From Akkermansia sp. (GTDB lineage: Bacteria; Verrucomicrobiota; Verrucomicrobiia; Verrucomicrobiales; Akkermansiaceae), in assembly GCA_030535795.1 (NCBI GenBank), contig JAUNRE010000015.1, forward strand, positions 1 through 33,657: a stretch of DNA of 33,657 bases. Direction: 5' to 3'. The notes beneath the pieces were generated by a model. The model worked only from the letters and a program-made list of their open reading frames with translations, ran no database searches and had not been told where the DNA came from. Both the position numbers and the translations under genes were made by a program. Within the stretch, counting starts at the first letter, position 1. Each line of letters begins with the position of its first letter. Shown one piece after another: positions 1 through 7,501 of this stretch.

Positions 1-32
1 AAAAACCGAACCAGATTGCTTTCTGATTCGGT
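1..32 (-). terminator. Rho-independent terminator after tRNA-Ala
   Basis: Read on the minus strand, an 11-bp stem (positions 32-22 with 15-5, one G-T pair) closes a 6-nt loop and is followed by a T run at 4-1. It lies 14 nt past the 3' end of the minus-strand tRNA gene, so it probably ends that transcript. There is no comparable T run on the plus side. Confidence 0.75.
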
Positions 33-45
33 TTCTGGGATTAAG

Positions 46-118
46 TGGAGCATAGCGGATTCGAACCGCTGACCTTCTCAATGCCATTGAGACGCTCTAC
101 CAACTGAGCTAATACCCC
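46..118 (-). tRNA. tRNA-Ala (anticodon GGC)
   Basis: The reverse complement folds as a standard cloverleaf. It has a 7-bp acceptor stem (GGGGTAT with ATGCTCC), a D-arm with GCTC/GAGC, a 5-bp anticodon stem TCTCA/TGAGA around loop ATGGCAT (anticodon GGC, alanine), and a T-arm with TTCGAAT. The discriminator base is A. The next bases are CTT, so the 3' CCA is not encoded and must be added after transcription. Confidence 0.95.
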
Positions 119-275
119 GTTCTGTTTGGTGTCCTGCGGTGAGGACGGGCGGAGTATACACCCAAGTGCGGGGATTGGCAAGTAAAAAGTGTGCGTTCGT
201 GTATTTTTTTTGCGCCGCGTTTCTCGGAGTGGGTGGTTGTATGCTCGCAAAAATGGCTGTCGGCGGTGTTTGGGC

Positions 276-304
276 TTGCGCTGCGGGGCGGTTGCTGCTA
301 TGAT
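276..304 (+). promoter_or_regulatory. Candidate promoter for the DUF1810 gene
   Basis: TTGCGC (276-281, 3 of 6 matches to TTGACA) lies 17 bp before TATGAT (299-304, 5 of 6 to TATAAT). Transcription would start near 311, next to an in-frame GTG at 312. If real, the ATG at 300 sits inside the -10 element and could not be the start codon. Confidence 0.4.
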
Positions 305-749
305 TTCTCTCGTGAAAGAGACAGATATCGAGCGTTTTGTCGAGGCTCAGAATATGCCCTGCAATTCTTATCCCGATGCCTTGACCGAGATTCGCCTTGG
401 CCGCAAACGTACGCACTGGGTCTGGTATATTTTCCCCCAGCTTCGGGGGCTCGGCTACAGTCACAATGCTCATTTCTATGGTATCAGCGGGCGCGATGAG
501 GCGCTGCGCTACTTGCAGCACCCCGTGCTCGGTGCGCGGCTGAGGGAGATTAGCCGCGCGTTGCTGCAACACCGCGGTTCGGCGGCGGTGGAGATTCTCG
601 GCAGTATCGATGCCTTGAAGGTCTGCTCCTCCATGACCCTGTTCGATGCCATCTCCCCCAGCGATGTTTTTGCAGAGGTGCTGAGCTCTTTCTATGGCGA
701 TATCCGCTGCGAACGCACGCTTTCCCTGCTGACCAACGCCGAGGCTTAA
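300..749 (+). CDS. DUF1810 family protein
   Basis: 149 aa from ATG 300. The whole protein matches the small cytosolic DUF1810 family, whose biochemical role is not known to me. Family hallmarks visible are the N-terminal RFVEAQ, the GRKRTHWVWYIFPQLRGLG block, the HPVLGARLRE block, and a C-terminal LKVCSSMTLFDA. Residues upstream of ATG 300 in the open frame are Arg/Cys-rich and unlike the family. The start is uncertain: no Shine-Dalgarno is visible, and a candidate -10 box overlaps ATG 300, which would favour GTG 312 and a 145-aa protein. The gene stands alone, divergent from the tRNA. Confidence 0.88.
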   Translation: MISLVKETDIERFVEAQNMPCNSYPDALTEIRLGRKRTHWVWYIFPQLRGLGYSHNAHFYGISGRDEALRYLQHPVLGARLREISRALLQHRGSAAVEILGSIDALKVCSSMTLFDAISPSDVFAEVLSSFYGDIRCERTLSLLTNAEA

Positions 750-1073
750 GTCCGGAGTTGACCCACCTGCGCCGTTAGCGCATCTCGCACGAGGCATCAG
801 CTATGTGCACATCAATCGGATTGGTATGATCGACTACATGTTCATGCCGCTGTTAGTCAAACATGCCACTTAAAATCAACACGGTTGTCTAGCCAAGGAG
901 GAACGATCAGTTTTTCAAACTCTCAATTTCGCCGGAATGAACTGAAATGAAATTGACAAGGGGAGGGAGAGTGTGGTATATAGCAATGTGGTATGCTTAT
1001 GTGGTTGCTGCGGCGGTGTCGCGGCGGGCGCACGCAGGCAAAAACAGGTATGAAGTAATAAGTCAGTCGGGAT
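750..1073. other. 324-bp intergenic stretch with possible gene remnant
   Basis: No convincing gene. A plus-strand frame is open from 733 to a TAA at 871-873; its last ~30 codons (RGISYVHINRIGMIDYMF and on) read like a protein C-terminus but have no plausible start. A perfect AAGGAGG at 895-901 is not followed by any useful start codon. Together they could be debris of a lost gene. The right part holds the candidate promoter of the downstream kinase. Confidence 0.3.
953..982 (+). promoter_or_regulatory. Candidate sigma70-type promoter of the Sel1 kinase
   Basis: A perfect TTGACA at 953-958 lies 18 bp before TATATA at 977-982. This predicts a transcript start near 989 and a leader of about 85 nt to ATG 1074. 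Confidence 0.5.
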
Positions 1074-4000
1074 ATGGCACCGAACCAACAGAAGGATATG
1101 GAGGCGGCCTCTACGCTGGAATTGCCGGCGGGGATGAGGCTGGGGGCGTATAGCATTATACGCTCGCTGGGGCAGGGTGGCTTTGGTGTGACGTATCTGG
1201 CGCTGGATAGGGTGAATCAGTGCCATGTGGTGATAAAGGAGAATTTGCCTGCGGCATTTGCAACTCGAAATGTGACGACGCACAAGGTGTGCTCTGCGGG
1301 CGGTGGCGAGATGGCGGATTCGTTCGAGTGGGCGTTGGAACGCTTTCTGGATGAGGTGCATACGCTGGCGAAGCTGCGGCACCCGAATATCGTGAAGGTG
1401 TCGCAGGCGTTTCGGGCGCTGGGCACGGCGTATTATGTGATGCCGTGGGTGGGTGGTAAGGAGCTGGGGCAGGCGGCGCCGAGCGCGGAGGTGATAACGG
1501 AGCAGTGGCTGCTGCCGATTCTGAGGGATATTTTGCAGGCGTTGCAGTATTTGCACAGCAAGGATTTGTTGCATCGCGATATTAAGCCGTCCAATATCTT
1601 GCTGGAGGGCGGGCGTACGCCGATTCTGATTGATTTCGGCACGGCGCGTTCGATTGTGAGCGAGCGCTCGGCGACGATGGTAGAGAGCGCGGGCTATACG
1701 CCGATTGAGCAGTTGCAGGCGCATGGTAAGAAGGGGCCTTGGTGCGATATCTATGCGCTGGGTGCTACCTGTTATCGCCTGATAACGGGGCACCGCCCGC
1801 CGCGCAGTATCGACCGCATGGGGAAGGGCGACCCGTATGTGCCGCTGGCGGGGCGGCCGGAGCTGGCGGGGCGTTTTTCGCTGCGTTTCCTGTCGGCTAT
1901 CGACCGCGCGCTGTCGCTGTGGCATGAATCCCGTTGGAAGAGTGCGGAGGAGTGGCTGGCGGTGCTGGATTCGCAGGCGGCGGATGTGGCGGTGGTGCCG
2001 CCGCCTCCGCCGGAGCCGCGAGCGGCGGAGTGGCAGCCGCCGGCACCGGCTCGCGCCGCGGGTGGGGGCTGGCGTGTGCTGGTGGGGCTGCTGGCGGCTG
2101 TGCTGCTGGTGGCGGGCGGAGCGTATGGTTTTTCGCTCTATCGGGATTACTGTGAGGAGCAGGAGCGCATTGCCCGCGAGCTGGCTGCGCAGCACCAGGC
2201 GGAGGAGGAACGCCGGGCGGCGATGGAGCTGGCGCGGGCGTTTGTGCAGGAGTTCGTGGCGGTGTGCGATATGGGCAAGGCGGCGGATTATGCTCCCTAC
2301 GGCAAGCGCGTGTGCGAGGAGCCCCGGCTGGCGCAGGGGCTGGATTTGTTGCGGGCGGCGGGCGAGGCCGAGGCTTTGTACACCTGGGGTAAGCTGCTGG
2401 TGCATGGTGCGGGGGTGGAGAAGAATGAGGCTGCGGCTGTGGAGCATTTTCGCGCGGCGGCAGACAAGGGCTGCGCCGCTGCTATGGCTAACCTTGCCTG
2501 GTGCTATGAGCTGGGGCTGGGGGTGAAGAAGGCGCCCGCAGAGGCGGCGGCTTGGTATCGCAAGGCGGCTCAGGGCGGGAGCGCGCGCGGTATGTGCGAC
2601 TATGGCGAGTGCTGTGAGTTTGCCTTTGGTACGGAGAAGAATCTGAATGAGGCGGTGACGTGGTATCAGGCGTCGGCCGAGGCGGGGTACCCGCGCGCGC
2701 AGTATAACCTGGGGCTTTGCTATTACAAGGGGGTGGGCGTGGTGCAGTCTTACCGAGAGGCAGAGGCGTGGCTGCGCAAGGGGGCGGAGCAGGGCTTTGC
2801 CAAGGCGGAATGCCAGCTGGGGCTCTGCTATGAGTATGGCTATGGGATGCCCAGGGATGGCAAGAAGGCCTATGAGTGGTATATGAAATCGGCCGTGCAG
2901 GGCTATGCCTTTGGCCAGTGGAATGTGGGGACGTGCTATGAGAATGGTATCGGCGTGGCGAAGTCGGCGCCGGAGGCGGTGAGCTGGTACCGCAAGGCGG
3001 CGGCGCAGGGCAACGCCCAGGCGCAGTGCAGCTTGGGCAGGTGCTATGAGAATGGGGTCGGTGTGGCGAGGTCGGATGCCGAGGCGGCGAGCTGGTATCG
3101 CAAGGCGGCGGCGCAGGGGAATGCCCTGGGGCAGGTGTACCTGGGCGAGTGCTATGAGTTCGGCCGCGGTGCGGAGAAGTCTTTTGAACAGGCTTATGAG
3201 TGGTATGCCAAGGCCGCCGCGCAGAATCATGCCCGAGCGATGTACCGCATGGGTACTTGCTATGAGTATGGGCAGGGGGTGAAAAAGAACCCGGAGATGG
3301 CGGTGAGCTGGTATCGCAAGGCGGCGGAGCGGGATTACACCGCGGCGCAGGCGAGTCTGGGCTATTGCTATGACCAGGGCTTCGGTGTGGTGGAGTCGGA
3401 TGAGGAGGCGGCGATGTGGTACCGCAAGGCCGCTGAGAAGGGCAATGCCATGGCTCAGTGCTACCTGGGGATGCTCTATGCTGAGGGGAGCGGGGTGGAG
3501 AAATCTGCCGAGACAGCAGCGGAGTGGTACCGCAAAGCGGCGGAACGCGGGTATGCGGAGGCGCAGTGTCAGCTGGCGTATTGCTATGAGCTGGGCAAGG
3601 GGGTGGAGATGTCGCCCCGGAATGCGGCCTCGTGGTATCTGAAGGCGGCGGAGCAGGGCAATACCCGCGGCGAACATAATGCGGGCGAGTGCTATGAATT
3701 CGGCTATGGGGTGGAGAAGAATGCGTGGAAGGCTGTGGAGTGGTACCGTAAGGCGGCGGCCAAGGGGTATGCCAAGTCGCAGTATCGCCTGGGGAATTGT
3801 TATTATTTCGGTAGGGGGGTGGATAAGTCGGTAACAACGGCTGTGGAGTGGTACCGCAAGGCGGCGGAGCAGGGGCAGGCCGCCGCGCAGTGCAGCCTAG
3901 GGCTTTGCTATGAGAATGGTGAGGGGGTGGAGGAGTCGCTGACAACGGCTGTGGAGTGGTATCGCAAGGCGGCGGAGCAGAACTATGCTCAGGCCATCAC

Positions 4001-4235
4001 TTGCATGGGTACATGCTATCTGAGCGGGCGTGGTGTGAAGAAGTCCGCCACGGAGGCCTTCCTCTGTTACCGGCAGTCGGCGGAGCTGGGGGATCTCCGC
4101 GGGATGCATTTGCTGGGGCTTTGCTATTACTTGGGCACGGGCGTGAAAGCGAACCGCAAGCTGGGCAAGGAATGGGTACGCAAGGCGGCAGACCAAGGGT
4201 ATGAGCCCGCTAAGAAGTCGCTCAAGCAGATGTGA
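1074..4235 (+). CDS. Membrane Ser/Thr protein kinase with 17 Sel1-like repeats
   Basis: 1053 aa. Residues about 25-300 form a Hanks-type kinase: Gly loop GQGGFG near 33-38, ATP lysine K55 (VVIKE), catalytic HRD at 167-169 with K171 and N174, and DFG at 187-189. All catalytic residues are present, so it should be active. A Pro/Ala-rich linker (308-330) leads to one membrane helix (about 331-354), which would place the C-terminus outside the cytoplasm. A charged helical stretch follows, then 17 tandem 36-residue Sel1-like repeats (431-1042) and a partial one. Sel1 repeats form TPR-like solenoids that bind proteins, so this may be a receptor kinase; the ligand is unknown. Fifteen repeats have Cys at repeat position 11 and six have Cys at position 6. 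Start choice is moderately sure; ATG 1098 is possible. Confidence 0.93.
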   Translation: MAPNQQKDMEAASTLELPAGMRLGAYSIIRSLGQGGFGVTYLALDRVNQCHVVIKENLPAAFATRNVTTHKVCSAGGGEMADSFEWALERFLDEVHTLAKLRHPNIVKVSQAFRALGTAYYVMPWVGGKELGQAAPSAEVITEQWLLPILRDILQALQYLHSKDLLHRDIKPSNILLEGGRTPILIDFGTARSIVSERSATMVESAGYTPIEQLQAHGKKGPWCDIYALGATCYRLITGHRPPRSIDRMGKGDPYVPLAGRPELAGRFSLRFLSAIDRALSLWHESRWKSAEEWLAVLDSQAADVAVVPPPPPEPRAAEWQPPAPARAAGGGWRVLVGLLAAVLLVAGGAYGFSLYRDYCEEQERIARELAAQHQAEEERRAAMELARAFVQEFVAVCDMGKAADYAPYGKRVCEEPRLAQGLDLLRAAGEAEALYTWGKLLVHGAGVEKNEAAAVEHFRAAADKGCAAAMANLAWCYELGLGVKKAPAEAAAWYRKAAQGGSARGMCDYGECCEFAFGTEKNLNEAVTWYQASAEAGYPRAQYNLGLCYYKGVGVVQSYREAEAWLRKGAEQGFAKAECQLGLCYEYGYGMPRDGKKAYEWYMKSAVQGYAFGQWNVGTCYENGIGVAKSAPEAVSWYRKAAAQGNAQAQCSLGRCYENGVGVARSDAEAASWYRKAAAQGNALGQVYLGECYEFGRGAEKSFEQAYEWYAKAAAQNHARAMYRMGTCYEYGQGVKKNPEMAVSWYRKAAERDYTAAQASLGYCYDQGFGVVESDEEAAMWYRKAAEKGNAMAQCYLGMLYAEGSGVEKSAETAAEWYRKAAERGYAEAQCQLAYCYELGKGVEMSPRNAASWYLKAAEQGNTRGEHNAGECYEFGYGVEKNAWKAVEWYRKAAAKGYAKSQYRLGNCYYFGRGVDKSVTTAVEWYRKAAEQGQAAAQCSLGLCYENGEGVEESLTTAVEWYRKAAEQNYAQAITCMGTCYLSGRGVKKSATEAFLCYRQSAELGDLRGMHLLGLCYYLGTGVKANRKLGKEWVRKAADQGYEPAKKSLKQM
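2364..4199 (+). repeat. Tandem 108-nt coding repeats (17 Sel1-like units)
   Basis: Seventeen consecutive units of exactly 36 codons each lie within the kinase gene, with no change in unit length. The consensus contains A-Q-C-x-L-G-x-C-Y-E-x-G, G-V-x-K-S, and W-Y-R-K-A-A. Unit 1 and the last unit are the most divergent. This regularity suggests growth by unequal recombination. Confidence 0.9.
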
Positions 4236-4241
4236 AAAAGC

Positions 4242-4302
4242 GAATTTGAAAGCCCCGCAAGGCGGGGCGAAAGTATAGTAGCGGCAGAACCCCGGGGTAG
4301 GT
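4242..4302 (+). repeat. Intergenic palindromic repeat, copy 1
   Basis: It starts just after the kinase stop. It contains a 7-bp GC hairpin (4252-4258 with 4262-4268), then a GAAAGTATAG segment and a CCCCGGGGTAGGTG end. The same order of parts recurs at 8229-8310 and, inverted, at 8440-8523. A further module at 4318-4353 (containing GAGGCCGACAGC) also recurs inverted near 8391-8431. No T run follows the hairpin. Confidence 0.65.
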
Positions 4303-4399
4303 GAAAAAAAGGAAATCAGAGTCCGACGAAGCGAAGCTGAGGAGGCCGACAGCAGCACAGTCATCATTTTCAGCCACCGCGCATTCCCATCGGCAGCCA

Positions 4400-4450
4400 C
4401 CGCCGCCGCTGGCGCGGCGGCGGTGAAAAGAAAGCCCCGCAAGGCGGAGG
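4400..4450 (+). repeat. GC hairpin and partial repeat copy
   Basis: A perfect 10-bp stem (4400-4409 with 4414-4423) around TGGC is followed by AAAGCCCCGCAAGGCGG (4431-4447), a second partial copy of the first module of the palindromic repeat seen at 4242. No T run follows, so it is not a standard terminator. Confidence 0.55.
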
Positions 4451-4489
4451 AGAAGTCTGGCATATTGGCGGCGGGGTCTGGCTTTGTGC

Positions 4490-4518
4490 TTGCGCAGGCG
4501 CGTGTTGTGGGGTAAAAT
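4490..4518 (+). promoter_or_regulatory. Candidate promoter of M20 peptidase (leaderless type)
   Basis: TTGCGC (4490-4495) lies 17 bp before TAAAAT (4513-4518). Only 6 nt separate the -10 box from ATG 4525, so transcription would begin at or within a base or two of the start codon. There is no Shine-Dalgarno. Confidence 0.45.
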
Positions 4519-4524
4519 AGGCAC

Positions 4525-5862
4525 ATGAGCAAGCTGGATGAACTTTTCGCTTTTCTGAGTATTCCGAGTGTGTCTGCCGTGGCTGAATATGCCCCCGAGG
4601 TGGAGCGCTGTGCCGATTTCCTGGTCAACAAGCTGGCATCGCTGGGCTTTGATGCAGTGAAGCACATGACGGCGATTCACCCCATTGTGGTGGCTCATAG
4701 CCCCAGGGTGGAGGGTAAGCCTACGGTGTTGATATACGGCCACTATGATGTGATGCCGGTGGATCCGCTGCATGAGTGGGAGAGCGACCCCTTTAAGCCC
4801 GAGGTGCGCGGGGGGCGTGTGTATGCCCGCGGGGCGTCGGATGACAAGGGCGAAATCATGGCCCATATTCTGGGCGTGGAGGAGATTATCCGCAAGGATG
4901 GCGCGCTGCCGCTCAATGTGATTTTCCTGCTGGAAGGCGAGGAGGAGCGTGGTAGCACCAGCTTGTTTGAGTTTATGCAGAAGCCTGGGGCGAAGGAGCT
5001 GCTTGCCTGCGATGTGATTGTGGTGAGCGATACCGGCATGGCGGCGCCCGATGTGCCCTCGCTGTCCTACGGCCTGAAGGGGCTGTGCTGCTTTGAGCTG
5101 GAGGTGAGCGCCCCGGTGATGGATCTGCACTCGGGTGTGTTCGGTGGGGCGGTGGCGAACCCCATCACGACGCTGTGCGAGATGGTGGCTTCCACCCACG
5201 ATGCCGATAACCATGTGACGGTGGAGGGATTCTACGATGGTGTGAGCGATATCGCTGACTGGGAGCGCGAGAGCTGGCGCCGTGTGCCGGGTATGAGCAA
5301 TGCCGAGCTGGCAGAGCTGACCGGTGTGCCCGAGCTGCGCACCGAGACCGGCTACACCGGCGCAGAGTGTGTGTACGCCCGCCCCACGTTCGAGCTCAAC
5401 GGTATATCCGGCGGCTACGAGGGCGAGGGCTCCAAGACGGTCATCCCCACCAAGGCGCTGGCAAAGATGAGCTGCCGCCTGGTGCCCGGGCAGGATCCGG
5501 AGGATATACTGGACAAGGTGGAGGCCCACTTCCGCAAGGTGTGTCCGCCGAGCGTGCGCATGAAGTTTACCCGCCAGCATGGCGGCGAGGCATACCTGAG
5601 CGACCCGCACTCCCCCTGGGGAAAGGCTGCCCAGCAGGCGCTGGCCGAGACCTTCGGCAACCCGCCCGTGCTGGTGCGCGAGGGTGGCTCCATCCCCATC
5701 ATTGCCGAGGTGAGCAAGGTGTTGGGTAAGGATGCCATCTTCCTGGGGATGGACCTGCCGGATGCCCGCATTCACTCCCCCAACGAGAATATGCGTGTGG
5801 AGATTTTCGAGAAGGGCATCACGATGGCCGAGACCCTCCTGCGCCTCATGGCCAAGGCCTGA
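4525..5862 (+). CDS. M20 family metallopeptidase (dipeptidase-like)
   Basis: 445 aa, no signal peptide, so cytosolic. Family M20 enzymes use two zinc ions to hydrolyse dipeptides or acylated amino acids. Visible features are GHYDV (72-76, metal-binding His73), the bridging Asp in GASDDKG (103-109), the catalytic/metal glutamates in EGEEERG (137-143), Asp169 in VVSDTG, an LHSG dimerisation-domain motif, and a late His in DARIHSPNE. Length is usual for the dipeptidase/carnosinase-like branch; the substrate cannot be read from sequence. It leads a compact group with the ABC ATPase 52 nt downstream. Confidence 0.93.
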   Translation: MSKLDELFAFLSIPSVSAVAEYAPEVERCADFLVNKLASLGFDAVKHMTAIHPIVVAHSPRVEGKPTVLIYGHYDVMPVDPLHEWESDPFKPEVRGGRVYARGASDDKGEIMAHILGVEEIIRKDGALPLNVIFLLEGEEERGSTSLFEFMQKPGAKELLACDVIVVSDTGMAAPDVPSLSYGLKGLCCFELEVSAPVMDLHSGVFGGAVANPITTLCEMVASTHDADNHVTVEGFYDGVSDIADWERESWRRVPGMSNAELAELTGVPELRTETGYTGAECVYARPTFELNGISGGYEGEGSKTVIPTKALAKMSCRLVPGQDPEDILDKVEAHFRKVCPPSVRMKFTRQHGGEAYLSDPHSPWGKAAQQALAETFGNPPVLVREGGSIPIIAEVSKVLGKDAIFLGMDLPDARIHSPNENMRVEIFEKGITMAETLLRLMAKA

Positions 5863-5914
5863 GTGGTGCATGAGGTGCCGGGTGGCATAGGTGCTTGCAG
5901 GAGAGGCTACGGCT

Positions 5915-6763
5915 ATGGACGCAGTTGAGATAGAGGACATCCACAAAACATTCCCCGGCCACTGGGGAAAGGGTGGGGTGTACGCGGTGAAGGGGGTGAG
6001 CCTGCGCATTCCGCAGGGTGGCGTGTATGGGCTTATCGGCCCCAACGGCTCGGGCAAAAGCACCATCATGAAGGCGCTGGTGGGGCTGTTGGCGCCCGAT
6101 GCCGGCAAGTGCCGCGTGTTCGGGCAGCCTGCCACGGCTGCCGCCAACCGCCGCGAAATCGGTTTCCTGCCCGAGAATCCGTATTTCTACAAGTTCCTTA
6201 CCGGTGAGGAGACGGTGCGTTTTTACGGCCGCCTGTGCGGCCTGCGCGGTGCTGAGCTGAAAGCCCGCACGCAGGAGCTGCTGGAGCTGGTGGGGCTGGC
6301 CGATGCGGCGCACCGCCGCCTGGGTGGCTACTCCAAGGGTATGTTGCAGCGCGTAGGGCTGGCGCAGGCGCTGGTGCAGCGTCCGCGCCTGCTGGTGCTG
6401 GATGAACCGACCGCCGGTGTGGACCCCATAGGCTCCCGCTCTATTCGCGATATTATCCTCAGTCTCAAAGAGCAGGGGATGACGGTGTTTCTCTGCTCGC
6501 ACCTGCTGGAGCAAGTGCAGGAGATTTGTGACCGCGTGGGCATTCTATACCGCGGTGTGATGATTGCAGAGGGGACCATCGAGGAGCTGACGCGCGATAA
6601 CTCCCGCACCGAGCTCACCCTGCGCAACCCCTCGCCCGAGCTGCTGGATAAACTGCGCGAGCTCGCCGGGGAGGCATTTGTTTCCATGGTGCCGGCGCGC
6701 AATTCGCTTGAAAGCGTTTTCCTGCGCGGTATTCAGGCTAAACTGAAGGAGCAGCAGTCATGA
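5915..6763 (+). CDS. ABC transporter ATP-binding protein without a visible permease
   Basis: About 282 aa from ATG 5915, chosen over an in-frame GTG at 5891 because AGGAG at about 5902 precedes it at fair spacing; this is one of few Shine-Dalgarno sites in the window. Walker A is GPNGSGKS, the signature region is GGYSKGMLQR, Walker B is LLVLDEP, and an SHLLEQV switch histidine is present. The form resembles the single-NBD ATPases of ABC-2 exporters (CcmA/NatA-like). No permease gene lies on either side. It overlaps the next gene by 4 nt (ATGA), so the two are probably translated together. Confidence 0.92.
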   Translation: MDAVEIEDIHKTFPGHWGKGGVYAVKGVSLRIPQGGVYGLIGPNGSGKSTIMKALVGLLAPDAGKCRVFGQPATAAANRREIGFLPENPYFYKFLTGEETVRFYGRLCGLRGAELKARTQELLELVGLADAAHRRLGGYSKGMLQRVGLAQALVQRPRLLVLDEPTAGVDPIGSRSIRDIILSLKEQGMTVFLCSHLLEQVQEICDRVGILYRGVMIAEGTIEELTRDNSRTELTLRNPSPELLDKLRELAGEAFVSMVPARNSLESVFLRGIQAKLKEQQS

Positions 6764-7443
6764 GCCGTCCGTACGTGGTGTGCCACATGGTGATGTCGCT
6801 CGATGGCAAGGTGACGGGCGATTTTCTGAATACCCCTGAATGCGAGGCGGCGGCTGAGCTGTATTATGAGCTCAATCGGCAGGATGCCGCAACGGCATTT
6901 GCCTGCGGCCGTGTGACGATGGAGGGGAGCTTTACCCACGGGTGGCAGCCGGATTTTGCCGCGTTTGACGCGTGCACCGTGCCGCCCGGGGATTTTGTGG
7001 CCGAGCCCGCCGCGCGGCGTTATGCTGTGTCGTTCGATCGCTTGGGGCGCCTCGGTTGGCAGCGCCCGGAGATTGAGGACGCCGACCCCGGCTATGGCGG
7101 GGCTCACGTTATCTCGGTGCTCAGCCCCGCTGCGCCCATGCAAAGCCGCGCTTACCTGCGCCGGTCGGGGGTGTCCTACGTCATCGCCGAGAGCATCGGC
7201 GAGGCGCTGGAGAAGCTGCACGACCTGTTCGGCATCGAGCGCTTGCTGCTGGAGGGTGGGGCGGAGCTGAACGGTGCCTTTTTGCGAGCCGGTATGGTGG
7301 ATGAGCTTAGCCTGGTGCTGGTGCCGGTCGTTGGAGCTGCAGGGGATAAGCCTCTTTTTGCCGAGGCTCCGGTGACGTCCTTTTCTTACCTGTGTGTGGG
7401 CCATGTTGCCGGGCCGTATCCGGTGTTGCGCTATAAAAAATGA
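6760..7443 (+). CDS. RibD C-terminal / dihydrofolate-reductase-like oxidoreductase
   Basis: 227 aa. The fold of the RibD reductase domain is indicated by the N-terminal MVMSLDGKVTGD, a central HVISVLSP strand, and the C-terminal LLEGGAELNGAFLRAGMVDE motif that binds NADPH in this family. RibD proper also carries a deaminase domain, which is absent here, so this is a stand-alone reductase of the DHFR-like family whose substrate is not known. Its start overlaps the stop of the ABC ATPase by 4 nt. No riboflavin genes are nearby. Confidence 0.9.
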   Translation: MSRPYVVCHMVMSLDGKVTGDFLNTPECEAAAELYYELNRQDAATAFACGRVTMEGSFTHGWQPDFAAFDACTVPPGDFVAEPAARRYAVSFDRLGRLGWQRPEIEDADPGYGGAHVISVLSPAAPMQSRAYLRRSGVSYVIAESIGEALEKLHDLFGIERLLLEGGAELNGAFLRAGMVDELSLVLVPVVGAAGDKPLFAEAPVTSFSYLCVGHVAGPYPVLRYKK

Positions 7444-7501
7444 AAAAAAATGGCGAAAGCCTGAAACAATGCGGCCGCCTCGTGCGCCTCTGTAGGTAGA
7501 G

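Noticed and set aside
41..250. Minus-strand 69-aa frame covering the tRNA
   Set aside because: Its C-terminal part (GVLAQLVERLNG and on) is the translated tRNA gene, a common false call.
915..3677. Minus-strand frame of 920 codons opposite the Sel1 kinase
   Set aside because: It is Arg/Leu/His-rich, periodic at 36 codons, and mirrors the sense repeats. Codon bias of the sense gene removes stops from the antisense strand; the sense frame has clear kinase and Sel1 motifs.
2488..3945. Second minus-strand frame of 485 codons in the Sel1 region
   Set aside because: Pro/Ser/His-rich antisense shadow of the same tandem repeats in another frame.
2364..4199. Regular repeats considered as a CRISPR array
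   Set aside because: The 108-nt units are in-frame coding Sel1 repeats without spacers.
4252..4268. GC hairpin considered as the terminator of the Sel1 kinase gene
   Set aside because: No T run follows and the same hairpin recurs as part of the intergenic repeat, so it is reported as a repeat.
4222..6147. Minus-strand frame of 641 codons
   Set aside because: It spans two sense genes and an intergenic repeat region, with no recognisable domain; the sense M20 and ABC motifs are unambiguous.
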